From the NCBI RefSeq assembly GCF_036311905.1, contig NZ_JAZDCH010000029.1, positions 1 through 64,000 on the forward strand: a DNA stretch of 64,000 bases, written 5' to 3'. Position 1 is the stretch's first letter. Each line of letters opens with the position of its first letter. Below, piece after piece: positions 1-7,631 of this stretch. Under the pieces are notes generated by a model. The model made no database searches. It was not told the origin of the DNA and saw nothing but the letters and a program-made list of their open reading frames with translations. The position numbers and the translations under genes were made by a program. This DNA is from Brachybacterium sp036311905. GTDB lineage: Bacteria; Actinomycetota; Actinomycetes; Actinomycetales; Dermabacteraceae.

Positions 1-154
1 CACCATAGTGTGTGTCGCACAGTGTTGTCTATGGGGCAGTCTCAACACCCGGAAACGGGCGGGCGCGGCGACCGTGAAGGCCGCCGCGCCCGCCCGTCGG
101 GAGCTGGGGTGTCAGGTGGTGGTGGCTGCCGCGAGGTGTTCGCCGGGTCCCGCC

Positions 155-280
155 TCAGCCCTTCTGCCGCCCCGTGAAGCGGGGCTCCTTCTTGTTGATC
201 ACGTAGAGGCGCCCGCGGCGGCGCACCACCTGGGCGCCGGGTCGGGCGGCGAGGGAGCGGAGCGAGCTGCGCACCTTCAT
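155..280 (-). CDS. rpmJ: 50S ribosomal protein L36, zinc-independent form
   Basis: A 41-residue basic protein of the large ribosomal subunit, too short for most ORF callers. The sequence starts MKVRSSLRSL and ends TGRQKG, the usual bacterial L36 pattern. It has no cysteine at all, so it is the C-minus type that cannot bind the structural zinc of standard L36. Its ATG overlaps the stop codon of the L31 gene by four bases, so the two are translationally coupled. It is the last gene of a five-gene leftward operon of zinc-free paralogues, which are normally made under zinc starvation to replace the zinc-binding copies. The identification is firm; the regulation is inferred from the gene set and the upstream palindrome. 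Confidence 0.93.
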   Translation of the reverse strand: MKVRSSLRSLAARPGAQVVRRRGRLYVINKKEPRFTGRQKG

Positions 281-534
281 CGGAGATCCTCCGTCCGGGC
301 GTAGCGCCGACGGAAGCGCTCGACGCGCCCCGCGGTGTCCAGCACCGTCGCGCGGCCGGTGTAGAAGGGGTGCGAGGCGGAGGAGACCTCCACGTCGATC
401 ACGGGGTATTCACGACCGTCCTCCCAGAGCACGGTCTGCTCGGAGGTGCGCGTCGAGCGGGTCAGGATGGCGACGTCGGCGCTGCGGTCGCGGAAGACGA
501 CCGGGCGGTAGTCGGGGTGGATGGTGCTCCTCAT
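277..534 (-). CDS. rpmE2: 50S ribosomal protein L31 type B
   Basis: An 85-residue type B L31. It opens with MRSTIHPDYRPVVFRD and contains the SSASHPFYTG block, both hallmarks of the long L31B form. There is no CxxC knuckle, unlike zinc-binding L31A. In other bacteria L31B displaces L31A on the ribosome when zinc is scarce, which frees zinc for enzymes. It lies between the S14 and L36 genes in the leftward operon and overlaps the L36 start by four bases. Confidence 0.95.
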   Translation of the reverse strand: MRSTIHPDYRPVVFRDRSADVAILTRSTRTSEQTVLWEDGREYPVIDVEVSSASHPFYTGRATVLDTAGRVERFRRRYARTEDLR

Positions 535-603
535 CGGATGCTCCTTCGGTCAGTGCGGTCAGCGTGATCGGGGGATGGGGTGGGCGTGCGGCGGGGCGCG
601 AGG

Positions 604-909
604 TCACCAGCTGGACTTCCGGATCCCCGGGAGCTCGCCGCGATGGGCGAGCTCCCGGAAGCGCACCCGGGAGAGGCCGACGCGGCGCAGGTGGCCGCGG
701 GGCCGGCCGTCGACGGCGTCCCGGTTCCGCAGCCGCGTCGGACTCGCGTCGCGGGGCTGCCGCTGCAGGGCCCGCTGGGCGAGGACCTTCTGCGCGGCGG
801 AGGCCCGGGGGTCCTTGATCACGCGCTTCAGCGCGGCGCGCTCGTCCGCGTGCCGGGCGACGATCGCGCGGCGGCGGGCGTCGGCGGCGATCTTCGAGGT
901 CTTCGCCAT
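604..909 (-). CDS. rpsN: 30S ribosomal protein S14, long zinc-free form
   Basis: A 101-residue S14 starting MAKTSKIAADARRRAI and ending LPGIRKSSW. The length and the lack of cysteines identify the long, zinc-independent type; the zinc-binding form is about 61 residues with two CxxC pairs. S14 assembles into the head of the small subunit. The start is set by the ATG at 909, whose A-T-G overlaps the L33 stop region by one base, and by homology. A much longer open frame continues upstream but has no S14 homology. Confidence 0.94.
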   Translation of the reverse strand: MAKTSKIAADARRRAIVARHADERAALKRVIKDPRASAAQKVLAQRALQRQPRDASPTRLRNRDAVDGRPRGHLRRVGLSRVRFRELAHRGELPGIRKSSW

Positions 910-1076
910 CAGCGCTCCTCGCGGAACTCGGTGACGGCCCGCAGTCGCGGATCGAACTTCCGCAGGGTGAGCCGATCGGGGGTGTTCCGCCGGTTCTTCG
1001 TGGTCATGTAGGTCGAGCCGGTGCCGGCGGTCGAGCGCATCCTGATCGTGGTGCGCACATCGTTCTTCCTGGCCAT
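909..1076 (-). CDS. rpmG: 50S ribosomal protein L33, zinc-free form
   Basis: A 55-residue L33 (MARKNDVRTTIRMRSTAG start, then the TTKNRRNTPDRL block). It has no cysteines, while zinc-binding L33 carries two CxxC motifs. It is too short for the usual length cut-off. It overlaps the S14 start by one base and lies 14 bp downstream of the L28 gene in the same leftward operon. Confidence 0.93.
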   Translation of the reverse strand: MARKNDVRTTIRMRSTAGTGSTYMTTKNRRNTPDRLTLRKFDPRLRAVTEFREER

Positions 1077-1090
1077 GGGGCGGGGTCCTC

Positions 1091-1327
1091 TCAGATCTTC
1101 TCGCCGCGCGCGCGGATCTCGGCCACGACGGCCTCGATCCCGCGCCGGTCGATAGTGCGCAGGCCCCGGGCGGAGACCTGCAGGCGGATGGTGCGGCCGA
1201 GCGAGGGGACGAAGAACCGCTTCGTCTGCACGTTCGGGTCGAAGCGGCGCGAGGTGCGCCGATGGGAGTGGGAGACGGACTTCCCGAAGCGGGGGACCGC
1301 TCCGGTGACTTGACAGCGTCGGGACAT
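1091..1327 (-). CDS. rpmB: 50S ribosomal protein L28
   Basis: A 78-residue L28 beginning MSRRCQVTGAVPRFG and including the HSHRRTSRRFDPN segment. Only one cysteine is present, so the four-cysteine zinc site of C-plus L28 is missing. It is the first gene of the leftward zinc-sparing operon. On its strand a TACTAT -10 element (1341 to 1336) lies only 8 nt before the ATG, so its mRNA is probably leaderless or nearly so. The Zur-like palindrome abuts that -10. Confidence 0.95.
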   Translation of the reverse strand: MSRRCQVTGAVPRFGKSVSHSHRRTSRRFDPNVQTKRFFVPSLGRTIRLQVSARGLRTIDRRGIEAVVAEIRARGEKI

Positions 1328-1341
1328 GGTGGGCGATAGTA

Positions 1342-1360
1342 GTTACTGAGACCCATTATC
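1342..1360. promoter_or_regulatory. Candidate Zur operator between divergent zinc-sparing genes
   Basis: GTTACTGAGACCCATTATC is an imperfect 19-bp palindrome, relatively A+T-rich for this genome. It lies between the L28 start (1327) and the Mrf-like start (1385). It abuts the leftward TACTAT -10 and overlaps a rightward TATCGT -10 (1357-1362), which is where a repressor of both promoters should sit. Zur is the expected regulator from the gene content; the match to an actinobacterial Zur consensus is only approximate. Confidence 0.5.
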
Positions 1361-1384
1361 GTCAAGAAGGAAGGGCTGGCCCCT

Positions 1385-2485
1385 GTGTCCGCCATCTCCC
1401 CGAAGCCCGTCGCCCCTCCCGTCCCCGTCGCCGTGATCACCGCGATCGACCCCGTGCTGCGTGACGTCCTCGTCGGCAGCCTCCTGCTCGAGGGCGAGGG
1501 GCTGCTCGCCCTGCGCTACGAGGTGGACCACGAGGCCGCCGCACTGCGCCGCCTCGTGGTCGCTGCCGACGGAGTGCGCGAGGACGAGCTGGTCGAGCTC
1601 GACCACCCGTGCGTCTCCTGCGCCATGCGCGAGGATGCCGTGCCGACCCTGCGCCGCCTCGCCGAGCGGCGCGAGGTCGACGGGATCCTGCTCGCCCCGC
1701 CGCTCAGCGCCGATCCCGCGACCGTCGTCGGCACCCTCCACCCGCATCAGGGCGACTGGGAGCTGGCCTCCTCCCGCGCCGTCGCCGCGAGCGGCACCGC
1801 CCGCGAGGACCTCCTCGGGGACGACACCCTCGCCGAGCGCGGCGCGCAATGGGCCGACGGCGACGCCCGCTCCGTCGGCGAGGCGCTCGCTGCCCAGCTC
1901 GAGCACGCCGACCTGATCGTGCTCGACGGCGATCCGGGGGATCCCGGCACCGAGCTGGTCGAGCACCTCCGTGCCCCCGAGCAGCGGCTCCTCCACGGGC
2001 TCCACGCGCTGCGGGCGGGGGAGGCGCTGGGCGGGCGCCACGACCGCGCGGCCGGACTGCGCCGACGTGACGCCCGGCTCGTCGAGCCCTACGGCGGCCC
2101 CACCCGCCACGGCACCTGGACCCTCGACCTGAGCTCGACGAGGCCCTTCCATCCCGAGCGGCTGCTCGAGAACATCGAGGACCTCGGGGGAGGGGAGCTG
2201 CGCGGCCGCGGCCGCTTCTGGGTGCCCGACCGCCCGGACAGCATCTGCCAGTGGGACGGGGCCGGCGGGCAGGTGTCGATCGGGGCGGTGTGGCGGGCCG
2301 GCCGCGACCTGCCGACCACGCGCATTGTCGTCACCGGGATCCGCCCCGCCGACGCCGGGCGGGTGCGGCTCGCCTTCGGCCGCAGCCTGCTCACCGAGGC
2401 CGAGTGGGCCGAGGGGCTCGCCCCCTGGCTCGGGGCCCCGGACCGCCTCGCGCCGTGGCTCGGCGAGCGGGACGCGCGCGTGTGA
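1385..2485 (+). CDS. Mrf-like degenerate COG0523 (CobW C-terminal) protein
   Basis: A 366-residue protein with the CobW/COG0523 layout: an N-terminal Rossmann-like half with a CVSCAMRED motif (about residues 75-85), corresponding to the CxCC metal site of G3E GTPases, and a C-terminal CobW domain (about 235-355). The P-loop is absent: where GxxxxGKT should be, the sequence reads VITAIDPVLRDV. It is therefore unlikely to be a working GTPase. In mycobacteria a protein of this kind, divergent from the zinc-free L28 operon, is Mrf, which recruits the hibernation factor Mpy to zinc-free ribosomes. The same divergent layout here supports an Mrf-like role. GTG start with an AAGGAAGG site about 10 bp upstream. 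Confidence 0.72.
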   Translation: MSAISPKPVAPPVPVAVITAIDPVLRDVLVGSLLLEGEGLLALRYEVDHEAAALRRLVVAADGVREDELVELDHPCVSCAMREDAVPTLRRLAERREVDGILLAPPLSADPATVVGTLHPHQGDWELASSRAVAASGTAREDLLGDDTLAERGAQWADGDARSVGEALAAQLEHADLIVLDGDPGDPGTELVEHLRAPEQRLLHGLHALRAGEALGGRHDRAAGLRRRDARLVEPYGGPTRHGTWTLDLSSTRPFHPERLLENIEDLGGGELRGRGRFWVPDRPDSICQWDGAGGQVSIGAVWRAGRDLPTTRIVVTGIRPADAGRVRLAFGRSLLTEAEWAEGLAPWLGAPDRLAPWLGERDARV

Positions 2486-2489
2486 GGGC

Positions 2490-3191
2490 TCAGGCCCCTC
2501 GGGCCTCGGTCGCCTCCGCGATGCGCTTGGTGTGCTGCGCGGTGCGGACCGTCGCGACCGCGAACTCGAGGCCGAGGCGCATTGCGATCAGCGCGATCAC
2601 GGCCGGGATCCAGCCGAAGAGGATGCCCAGGATCAGGGGCACCGCGTTGAAGCTCGGCTCGCCGTAGAAGCCGCTGAACGAGCCCAGCAGCGAGCCGAAC
2701 ATGATGCCGCTGAGGATCTGCCCCAGCCACACGAGCGCGGCCACGATCATGACCACGACGTAGAGGAAGCTCGAGAACTTCACGGTGATGAAGTGCTCGA
2801 AGCGGAAGTCGAACAGCGCCTTGAAGAAGCCTGCCTCACCCCGCGCGCCGGGGCTGGCCGGGGTCCACTGCGCGCCGGTCTGCTGGGAGTCGGCGGGGGT
2901 GCCCTGCGGGGCGGGGGCCGCATAGGGCGACGGCTGGCCGCCGACGGCGGGGGAGGCCTGGCCGAACGGCGCGGCCGCGGGCGACGGCACGGCCGCGGGC
3001 GACGGCGCCGGCGCGGCCGCCTGCTGCGGGGCGGGGGACTGCTGCGGCGCGGGCGGCTGCTGGCCCCACGGCTGCTCCGTGCCCTGCGTCTGCGCGGGCT
3101 CCGGCTCCTGCGGCGCCGGCCAGGCGTTCTCCCGCGGCTGGCCGGTCCCCGGCTGGCCGTCCTCGTACTGGCTGTTCTCCGGCTGAGTCAT
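2490..3191 (-). CDS. DUF4282 membrane protein with proline/glutamine-rich N-terminus
   Basis: A 233-residue protein. Residues 1 to about 120 are low-complexity Pro/Gln/Ala (repeated SPAA and QQ stretches) and probably disordered in the cytoplasm. Residues about 125-215 form a DUF4282 domain: FFKALFDFRFEHF, then two hydrophobic segments with LVWLGQIL and LILGILFGWIPAVIAL, then a short charged tail. The molecular role of DUF4282 is unknown. It is a single gene, converging on the Mrf-like gene with only 4 bp between the stops. Confidence 0.8.
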   Translation of the reverse strand: MTQPENSQYEDGQPGTGQPRENAWPAPQEPEPAQTQGTEQPWGQQPPAPQQSPAPQQAAAPAPSPAAVPSPAAAPFGQASPAVGGQPSPYAAPAPQGTPADSQQTGAQWTPASPGARGEAGFFKALFDFRFEHFITVKFSSFLYVVVMIVAALVWLGQILSGIMFGSLLGSFSGFYGEPSFNAVPLILGILFGWIPAVIALIAMRLGLEFAVATVRTAQHTKRIAEATEARGA

Positions 3192-3379
3192 GATGCGTCG
3201 TGCCCCTACCGCGGTGCGGTCGATGTGCGGTGTCCCCTCGGCGCGCGTCCCGCCGTCGGCGAGGCGCGCCCGGTCACCGTACTGTCCCGCGACGACATCC
3301 GGGTGACCGGCCCGGGGACGGTCGGTGCCGCGGAACAGCAGCTGCGCCGTCCCGTCGGCGTCGACTCGTCCGTCGTCAC

Positions 3380-3499
3380 CCTTTCCTCGCGCACGATCCG
3401 CAGCGCCCGGTGCTGGGCGCCGAGGTCGAGGTGGTTCGTCGGCTCGTCCAGGAGCAGCACCCGCCGGCGTGCGCCACCGTCGAGCGTTTCAGAGAGGTC
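3380..3499 (-). pseudogene. Relic of an ABC transporter ATPase
   Basis: In the spacer between the DUF4282 and carbonic anhydrase genes the reverse strand reads DLSETLDGGARRR, a signature-like block, running directly into VLLLDEPTNHLDLGAQHRAL, a Walker B plus D-loop of the ABC-F or FecE type. In an intact ATPase about 15-20 residues separate the two. There is no Walker A and no downstream H-loop, and no convincing start. This is best read as an internally deleted remnant of an ABC ATPase gene. Confidence 0.55.
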
Positions 3500-3543
3500 G
3501 CGCCGGCGGCGCGTGATCGCGGACCTCCCAGGTCACGAAAGAA

Positions 3544-3590
3544 AGACCCCCGAGCCTCCATTCCGGGTCACGGAATGGTCTCGGGGGTCT
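3544..3590 (-). terminator. Rho-independent terminator of the carbonic anhydrase gene
   Basis: A perfect 11-bp outer stem (AGACCCCCGAG with CTCGGGGGTCT) encloses a second 7-bp stem (CCATTCC with GGAATGG). Read leftward it is followed by TTTCTTTC. It starts about 40 bp after the carbonic anhydrase stop codon. Confidence 0.85.
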
Positions 3591-3628
3591 CGGCGGGACG
3601 ACGCCGCGGGATTTTCGCGGCCCGGGTC

Positions 3629-4291
3629 TCAGCGCTCCAGGGTCAGCTGGCCCACGGCGGTGATGGGGAGCACGTGCCCGTCCTCGAGCTGGTACTGGCA
3701 GCCCACGATCCCCAGTCGGCCCTGGGCGACGGCGTCGGAGATGACGCGGGAGGAGCGCATCAGCGCATGGATCGTCTCGTCGAGGTGACGGCGGCCGACG
3801 GCGTCCGCGTCGATCAGCTCCGGGTCGACGTACGGGGTGTCCTGATGGGTGGCGAGCCATTCCCGCTGCACGGCCGGCTGGATCCGCTCGAGCTCGCGGC
3901 GGATCGCGGGGGTGACCTCGCTGGGTGTGGCCGTGGTCTGGTCGATCGCGGCCCGCACCGCCCCGCAGGACCCGTGCGCGAGCACCACGATCACCGCGAC
4001 GCCCAGCTCGGAGACTGCGTACTCCATGGTCGCGGTGGTGTTCTCGTTGGCGATCTGGCCGATGTTGCGGACCACGAAGAGATCGCCGAGGCCGCAGTCG
4101 AAGAGGATCTCCGCGGCGACGCGCGAGTCGGAGCAGCCGAGGAACGCGGCGTTCGGCGCCTGGAAGGTGCTCAGCTCGCTGCGGCGGGCCGCGCTCTGCT
4201 GGGGGTGGTGCAGGTCGCCCTGCATGAAGCGGTCGTTGCCCTCGGCGAGGGCATCCCACGCCTCCTGCACGCTGACTCGGGGATCGGCCAT
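3629..4291 (-). CDS. Beta-class carbonic anhydrase
   Basis: A 220-residue cytoplasmic enzyme interconverting CO2 and bicarbonate. The zinc site is intact: Cys53 in GCSDSR (with the Asp55/Arg57 dyad), then His106 and Cys109 in LAHGSCG. The length is normal for beta-carbonic anhydrases. An upstream in-frame start (4306) exists, but GGAAGGA about 7 bp before the ATG at 4291 favours the shorter form. It is a single gene with its own strong terminator. Bicarbonate supply for carboxylases is the likely job. Confidence 0.9.
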   Translation of the reverse strand: MADPRVSVQEAWDALAEGNDRFMQGDLHHPQQSAARRSELSTFQAPNAAFLGCSDSRVAAEILFDCGLGDLFVVRNIGQIANENTTATMEYAVSELGVAVIVVLAHGSCGAVRAAIDQTTATPSEVTPAIRRELERIQPAVQREWLATHQDTPYVDPELIDADAVGRRHLDETIHALMRSSRVISDAVAQGRLGIVGCQYQLEDGHVLPITAVGQLTLER

Positions 4292-4342
4292 GACTCGTCC
4301 TTCCATGGGGATGGGTCTCCCGGCTGCGGAGCCCCCGGCAGA

Positions 4343-4924
4343 CTACTCCCGGAGCCCGGGTGCGGGATCGCGGTGTCCGCGTCGGGCCTCCCGGTCGAAG
4401 ACCATCACCACCTCGCAGGGGCGGCCGTCGGCCCCGAGCGCATGGGGGAGCATCGTCGGGAACTCCGCGGCATGATCGCGCTCGATCCGATAGCTGCGGG
4501 TGCCGAGCAGGAGGGTCGCGGTGCCCGAGAGCACCAGCAGCCACTCCCGGCCCGGGTGGGCGCGGAGCCTCGAGGGGTCCGACGGGGGCGGCCCCGTGAA
4601 GCGGCGGCGGAGGATCGTCGTGTCGGGGCTGTCGCGGAGCGTCCAGCGCAGACCGCCGTCGCCGGCATGATCCTTGACCGGGGCGATCACCACGTCGTCG
4701 GCCTCGGTGGCGACGAGCTGGTCGAGGCTCGTGTCCAGAGCGCGGGCGAGGGTCGCCAGCTGGTCGAGCGCCAGGCGACGCGAGCCGGTCTCGATCCGGG
4801 ACAGGGTGGAGACCGAGAGGTGCGAGGCCTCCGCGAGCTCGGCGAGGGAGAGGCCGCGGGCGAGTCGCACAGCTCTCAGCCGCTTGCGCACCAGGTCGTC
4901 GAGACCTCCGGGTGTCTGCGTCAT
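4343..4924 (-). CDS. XRE-family regulator with cupin domain
   Basis: A 193-residue regulator. Residues 10-65 are a Cro/C1-type helix-turn-helix (RLARGLSLAELAEASHLSVS followed by TLSRIETG), and residues about 110-175 are a small cupin fold. Such proteins usually sense a small ligand in the cupin and control a neighbouring operon. It is divergent, with a 79-bp spacer, from the flavoprotein gene at 5004, its likely target. The start at 4924 is supported by a TACTCT -10 seven nucleotides upstream (leaderless). A longer open frame upstream on this strand has no homology. Confidence 0.85.
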   Translation of the reverse strand: MTQTPGGLDDLVRKRLRAVRLARGLSLAELAEASHLSVSTLSRIETGSRRLALDQLATLARALDTSLDQLVATEADDVVIAPVKDHAGDGGLRWTLRDSPDTTILRRRFTGPPPSDPSRLRAHPGREWLLVLSGTATLLLGTRSYRIERDHAAEFPTMLPHALGADGRPCEVVMVFDREARRGHRDPAPGLRE

Positions 4925-4931
4925 GAGCAAG

Positions 4932-4937
4932 AGAGTA
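4932..4937 (-). promoter_or_regulatory. -10 element of a leaderless promoter (XRE-cupin regulator)
   Basis: TACTCT on the reverse strand, 7 nt before the ATG at 4924. Transcription would start at or next to the start codon; no ribosome-binding site is present. Confidence 0.55.
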
Positions 4938-5003
4938 GTCCCGTGGGGCAACTCCGGTCCAGGATCGACCAGCACCCGCCCGCTGATCCCCCAAGGAGCT
5001 CCC

Positions 5004-6017
5004 ATGTCGTCGATCCACCCCGCCACCCCCGACACTGCCGACACCCTGCCCGACGAGCTCGTGGACGTCGCCGTCCTCGGCGGCGGTGCCGCGGGGCTCA
5101 ACGCCGCCCTGATGCTGGTCCGCTCCCGCCGCTCGGTGCTCGTGCTCGACACGGGCGACCCCCGCAACGCGCCCGCCGCCGGCATCCACGGGCTCCTCGG
5201 ACGCGAGGGCATGGCGCCCGCCGAGCTGCTCGCCCGCGGCCGCGCCGAGGTCCGCTCGTACGGCGGGCTCGTCGTCAGCGCCCGGGTCGCCGCCGCCCGC
5301 GCCGACCGGCCCGCCGCCGACGGGGACCTCCGCTTCACCGTCGACCTCGCGGACGGCCGCGTCGTCACCGCCCGTCGGCTGCTGCTCGCCACGGGCGTGC
5401 GCGACGAGCTGCCCGCGATCCCCGGCCTCGCCGAGCACTGGGGCCGCGGCCTCGTCCACTGCCCCTACTGCCACGGCTGGGAGGTGCGCGACCAGGCGAT
5501 CGGCGTGCTCGCCGTCGGCCCCGCCTCCGCGCACCAGGCGCTGCTGTTCCGGCAGCTGAGCGACGACGTGACCGTCTTCTCCCGCGGCACCCGCTTCGAG
5601 GAGGAGACCCTCGAGCGCTTCGCCGCCCTCGGCATCACGGTGATCGACGGCGCGGTCGAGCGGGTCGAGGCCGCGGCCGACGGATCCCTCGCCGGGGTCC
5701 GCCTCGCCGACGGCACCCTCGTGCAGCGGGACGTGCTCGCCGTCGCCTCGCGGGTCTACCCCCGGCTCGACGGACTGGGTGACCTCGGACTCCCTCTCGA
5801 GGAGCTCCCGGGCGGCTTCGGCGAGAAGGTGGTCACCACGATGGGCGGGGCGACGGGCGTGCCCGGCATCTGGGCCGCGGGCAACCTCGCCGACCCGATG
5901 GCGCAGGTCGGAGCCTCGGCGGCGGCCGGCGCGCTCGCCGGGGCGCACCTGAACGCCTCCCTCGTGAGCGACGAGGCCGATGCCGCCGTGGCCCGCCGGA
6001 CCGCCGTCGGCGTCTGA
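5004..6017 (+). CDS. Thioredoxin-reductase-like FAD/NAD(P)H oxidoreductase
   Basis: A 337-residue flavoprotein of the thioredoxin reductase superfamily. An FAD-binding GGGAAGLNAAL motif lies near residue 22, and the redox-active pair is in CPYCHGWE (about residue 153). The C-terminal half has the second dinucleotide-binding fold and the ATMGGATGVPGIWAAGN block. It may reduce a disulfide partner or small molecule; no thioredoxin gene is adjacent. AAGGAG lies 6 bp before the ATG. The long open frame that begins near 4674 overlaps the opposite-strand regulator and is not coding. Confidence 0.85.
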   Translation: MSSIHPATPDTADTLPDELVDVAVLGGGAAGLNAALMLVRSRRSVLVLDTGDPRNAPAAGIHGLLGREGMAPAELLARGRAEVRSYGGLVVSARVAAARADRPAADGDLRFTVDLADGRVVTARRLLLATGVRDELPAIPGLAEHWGRGLVHCPYCHGWEVRDQAIGVLAVGPASAHQALLFRQLSDDVTVFSRGTRFEEETLERFAALGITVIDGAVERVEAAADGSLAGVRLADGTLVQRDVLAVASRVYPRLDGLGDLGLPLEELPGGFGEKVVTTMGGATGVPGIWAAGNLADPMAQVGASAAAGALAGAHLNASLVSDEADAAVARRTAVGV

Positions 6018-6084
6018 GCGGACGGGGCGAGGCTCACACGTCCTCTGCGGCTCCCATCTTCACGGCCGCTCCGGAACGGGCGCA

Positions 6085-6090
6085 TACTGT
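6085..6090 (+). promoter_or_regulatory. Probable -10 element upstream of EIIA gene
   Basis: TACTGT (TANNNT type), 45 bp before the GTG start at 6135, leaving a leader that carries the GGAGAGGAGGAG ribosome-binding site. Confidence 0.4.
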
Positions 6091-6134
6091 GGGGCGTTTG
6101 TCCCGCAGATCGGTCGTGACGGAGAGGAGGAGCC

Positions 6135-6623
6135 GTGCTCGGGTTCGGGAAGAAGAAGCCGCTGATCGACGACACCGTCGCGGTCGCCAGCCCCGTCGCC
6201 GGACGGCTGCTGGCCCTCGACGAGGTGCCGGATCCGGTGATCTCCCGCGGCATGATGGGCCCCGGCTTCGCCGTCGACCCGGAGAACGGGCGCTTCTGCT
6301 CGCCCGTGGACGGGACGATCGTGCTCATCGCGAAGGCCGCCCACGCCGTCGGGATCCGCACCGCCAACGGCGCCGTGATCATGCTCCACGCCGGCCTCGG
6401 CTCCGTGTCCCTGTGCGGCGAGGGCATCCGCTGCCGCCTCGCCGAGGGCGAGCGGGTGATCACCGGCCAGCCGGTCCTCGAGGTCGACCTCGAGCTGCTG
6501 CGCGCACGCGTCCCGTCCCTGATCAGCCCGGTGATCGTCGCCAATGGCGATGACTACGAGGTCGAAGGGCCCTTCCTCGACGCCGTCGGCAGCGACCCCG
6601 TGGTGCTCGTCCGCCGCCGCTGA
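6135..6623 (+). CDS. PTS glucose-type EIIA domain protein
   Basis: A 162-residue stand-alone EIIA of the glucose family. It has the SPVAGRLLALDEVPDP start of the fold, His70 (KAAHAVGI) and the phosphorylatable His85 (IMLHAGLG). It would receive phosphate from HPr and pass it to an EIIB, or act as a regulator of permeases as E. coli EIIA-Glc does. No PTS permease or EIIB is nearby, so it must work with components encoded elsewhere. GTG start with a strong GGAGAGGAGGAG site. Confidence 0.88.
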   Translation: MLGFGKKKPLIDDTVAVASPVAGRLLALDEVPDPVISRGMMGPGFAVDPENGRFCSPVDGTIVLIAKAAHAVGIRTANGAVIMLHAGLGSVSLCGEGIRCRLAEGERVITGQPVLEVDLELLRARVPSLISPVIVANGDDYEVEGPFLDAVGSDPVVLVRRR

Positions 6624-6817
6624 GCCTCGCCCTGCGGGCCGCGACGCCCCGCTCGCGCGCCCGGCGCCACGCCCTCGCGCGCCCGCGCCTCGTCACCCGC
6701 GCGCCCACGCCGCGCTCCCGTTCCCCCCTCGCCCGCGCGCGCCCACGCCGCGCCACGTCCCCGCGCCCGCGCCGCTCGCACTCCCGCCTCGCCGCTGCGC
6801 CCGCGTTCCGCCGCTCC

Positions 6818-6897
6818 GCCCCGGAACCGCTGCACTCTGGGGCGAATGGGGCAGGGATTCCGCCGAGTCTGCAGCAGTTTCTGGGATGGGGCGCGGG
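6818..6897. repeat. Family B intergenic repeat, copy 1
   Basis: An 80-bp unit identical to copy 2 (6946-7025). Its core begins CTGCACTCTGGGGCGAAT and ends ATTCCGCCGAGTCTGCAG; these two ends pair imperfectly (13 of 18 positions), so it is REP-like. The 1-kb spacer 6624-7643 holds no intact gene: it is very G+C-rich and contains this pair, a lacI relic and family A copy 1. Confidence 0.85.
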
Positions 6898-6945
6898 GGA
6901 GGAGTGCGGCGCTCGCACACCCCTGCGCTCCCGATCCGCCGCCGC

Positions 6946-7025
6946 GCCCCGGAACCGCTGCACTCTGGGGCGAATGGGGCAGGGATTCCGCCGAGTCTGC
7001 AGCAGTTTCTGGGATGGGGCGCGGG
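6946..7025. repeat. Family B intergenic repeat, copy 2
   Basis: Exact 80-bp duplicate of copy 1, displaced by 128 bp. The intervening 48 bp are not repeated. Perfect identity suggests recent duplication or gene conversion. Confidence 0.85.
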
Positions 7026-7145
7026 AGTTAGGCGCGGGGCTGGGGCGCGGGAGTTGGGCGTGGGGGGTCGGGCGTCGGGTGGGGCGCGGGGAGGCCACCG
7101 GGGGTGGCTTCGGCGTGGGAACGGGCGCGCTGCCCGGGCGCCTCG

Positions 7146-7226
7146 TCAGCCCGACGTCGACGTGCCCGCCTCGAGGGGCGCCGTGGAGTCGCGGACGGTG
7201 AGACGCGGGGCGATCCGCTCGGTGCC
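7146..7226 (-). pseudogene. Possible C-terminal relic of a LacI-family regulator
   Basis: The reverse strand reads GTERIAPRLTVRDSTAPLEA, then six residues and a stop. This matches the usual C-terminal tail of LacI-type regulators (…RLxVRxSTAP…). Nothing upstream on that strand continues the protein. The match is short and the call is tentative. Confidence 0.35.
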
Positions 7227-7411
7227 GCGGCGGGGGCCGGGGCGGGGGTGACGGCAGCGGGGCCGGGGCAGGGCGGTCCGGCCTCCGGACCGTCTCCGAC
7301 CCCGGTTCCGGCCGCTGCCCCTGCCTCCGCCTCTGCCCCTGGCCCTGCCCCCGTTTCAGTCCCTGCCCTTGCCCTGCCCTTCCCCTGTCCCCGTCTCTCG
7401 GGGCGGGGCTG

Positions 7412-7485
7412 CTGGAACTCCGCGCCCTCCGTGACCTGACGGGCTGTGGGGCCGTGAGGTCACGCCAGGCGCAGTTTTTCAGCAG
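7412..7485. repeat. Family A palindromic repeat, copy 1
   Basis: A 74-bp element starting CTGGAACTCCGCGCC and ending with TTTCAGCAG. The left arm (AACTCCGCGCC then GTGACCT) is the inverse of the right arm (AGGTCACGCC then GGCGCAGTTT), with a central loop of about 18 bp. Two more copies occur at 8183 and 40205. It may act as a terminator or REP element. Confidence 0.8.
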
Positions 7486-7631
7486 CGAGCCCGCCGCACC
7501 GGGCCGCTGCCGCTACTCCCGCCCTGCCGCCGCACCTGGCACCCGCCGCACCAAGCCCCTGCCGCCGCACCTGGCCGCTGCCGCCCCTTCCGCCGCCCGG
7601 AAAGTCAGGTGCCCGTCCCCACCTGCCCTCG

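Noticed and set aside
604..1440. Long reverse-strand open frame (278 aa) over the ribosomal protein genes
   Set aside because: Only its last 101 codons (604-909) match S14; the rest overlaps L33 and L28 in the wrong frame.
3489..5948. 819-aa reverse-strand open frame
   Set aside because: It overlaps carbonic anhydrase, the XRE regulator and the flavoprotein gene in other frames; composition is Arg/Gly/Pro noise usual for high-GC antisense frames.
6544..7251. 235-aa open frame through the repeat-rich spacer
   Set aside because: Translation is Arg/Pro/Ala low-complexity and includes both copies of the family B repeat; no ribosome-binding site or domain.
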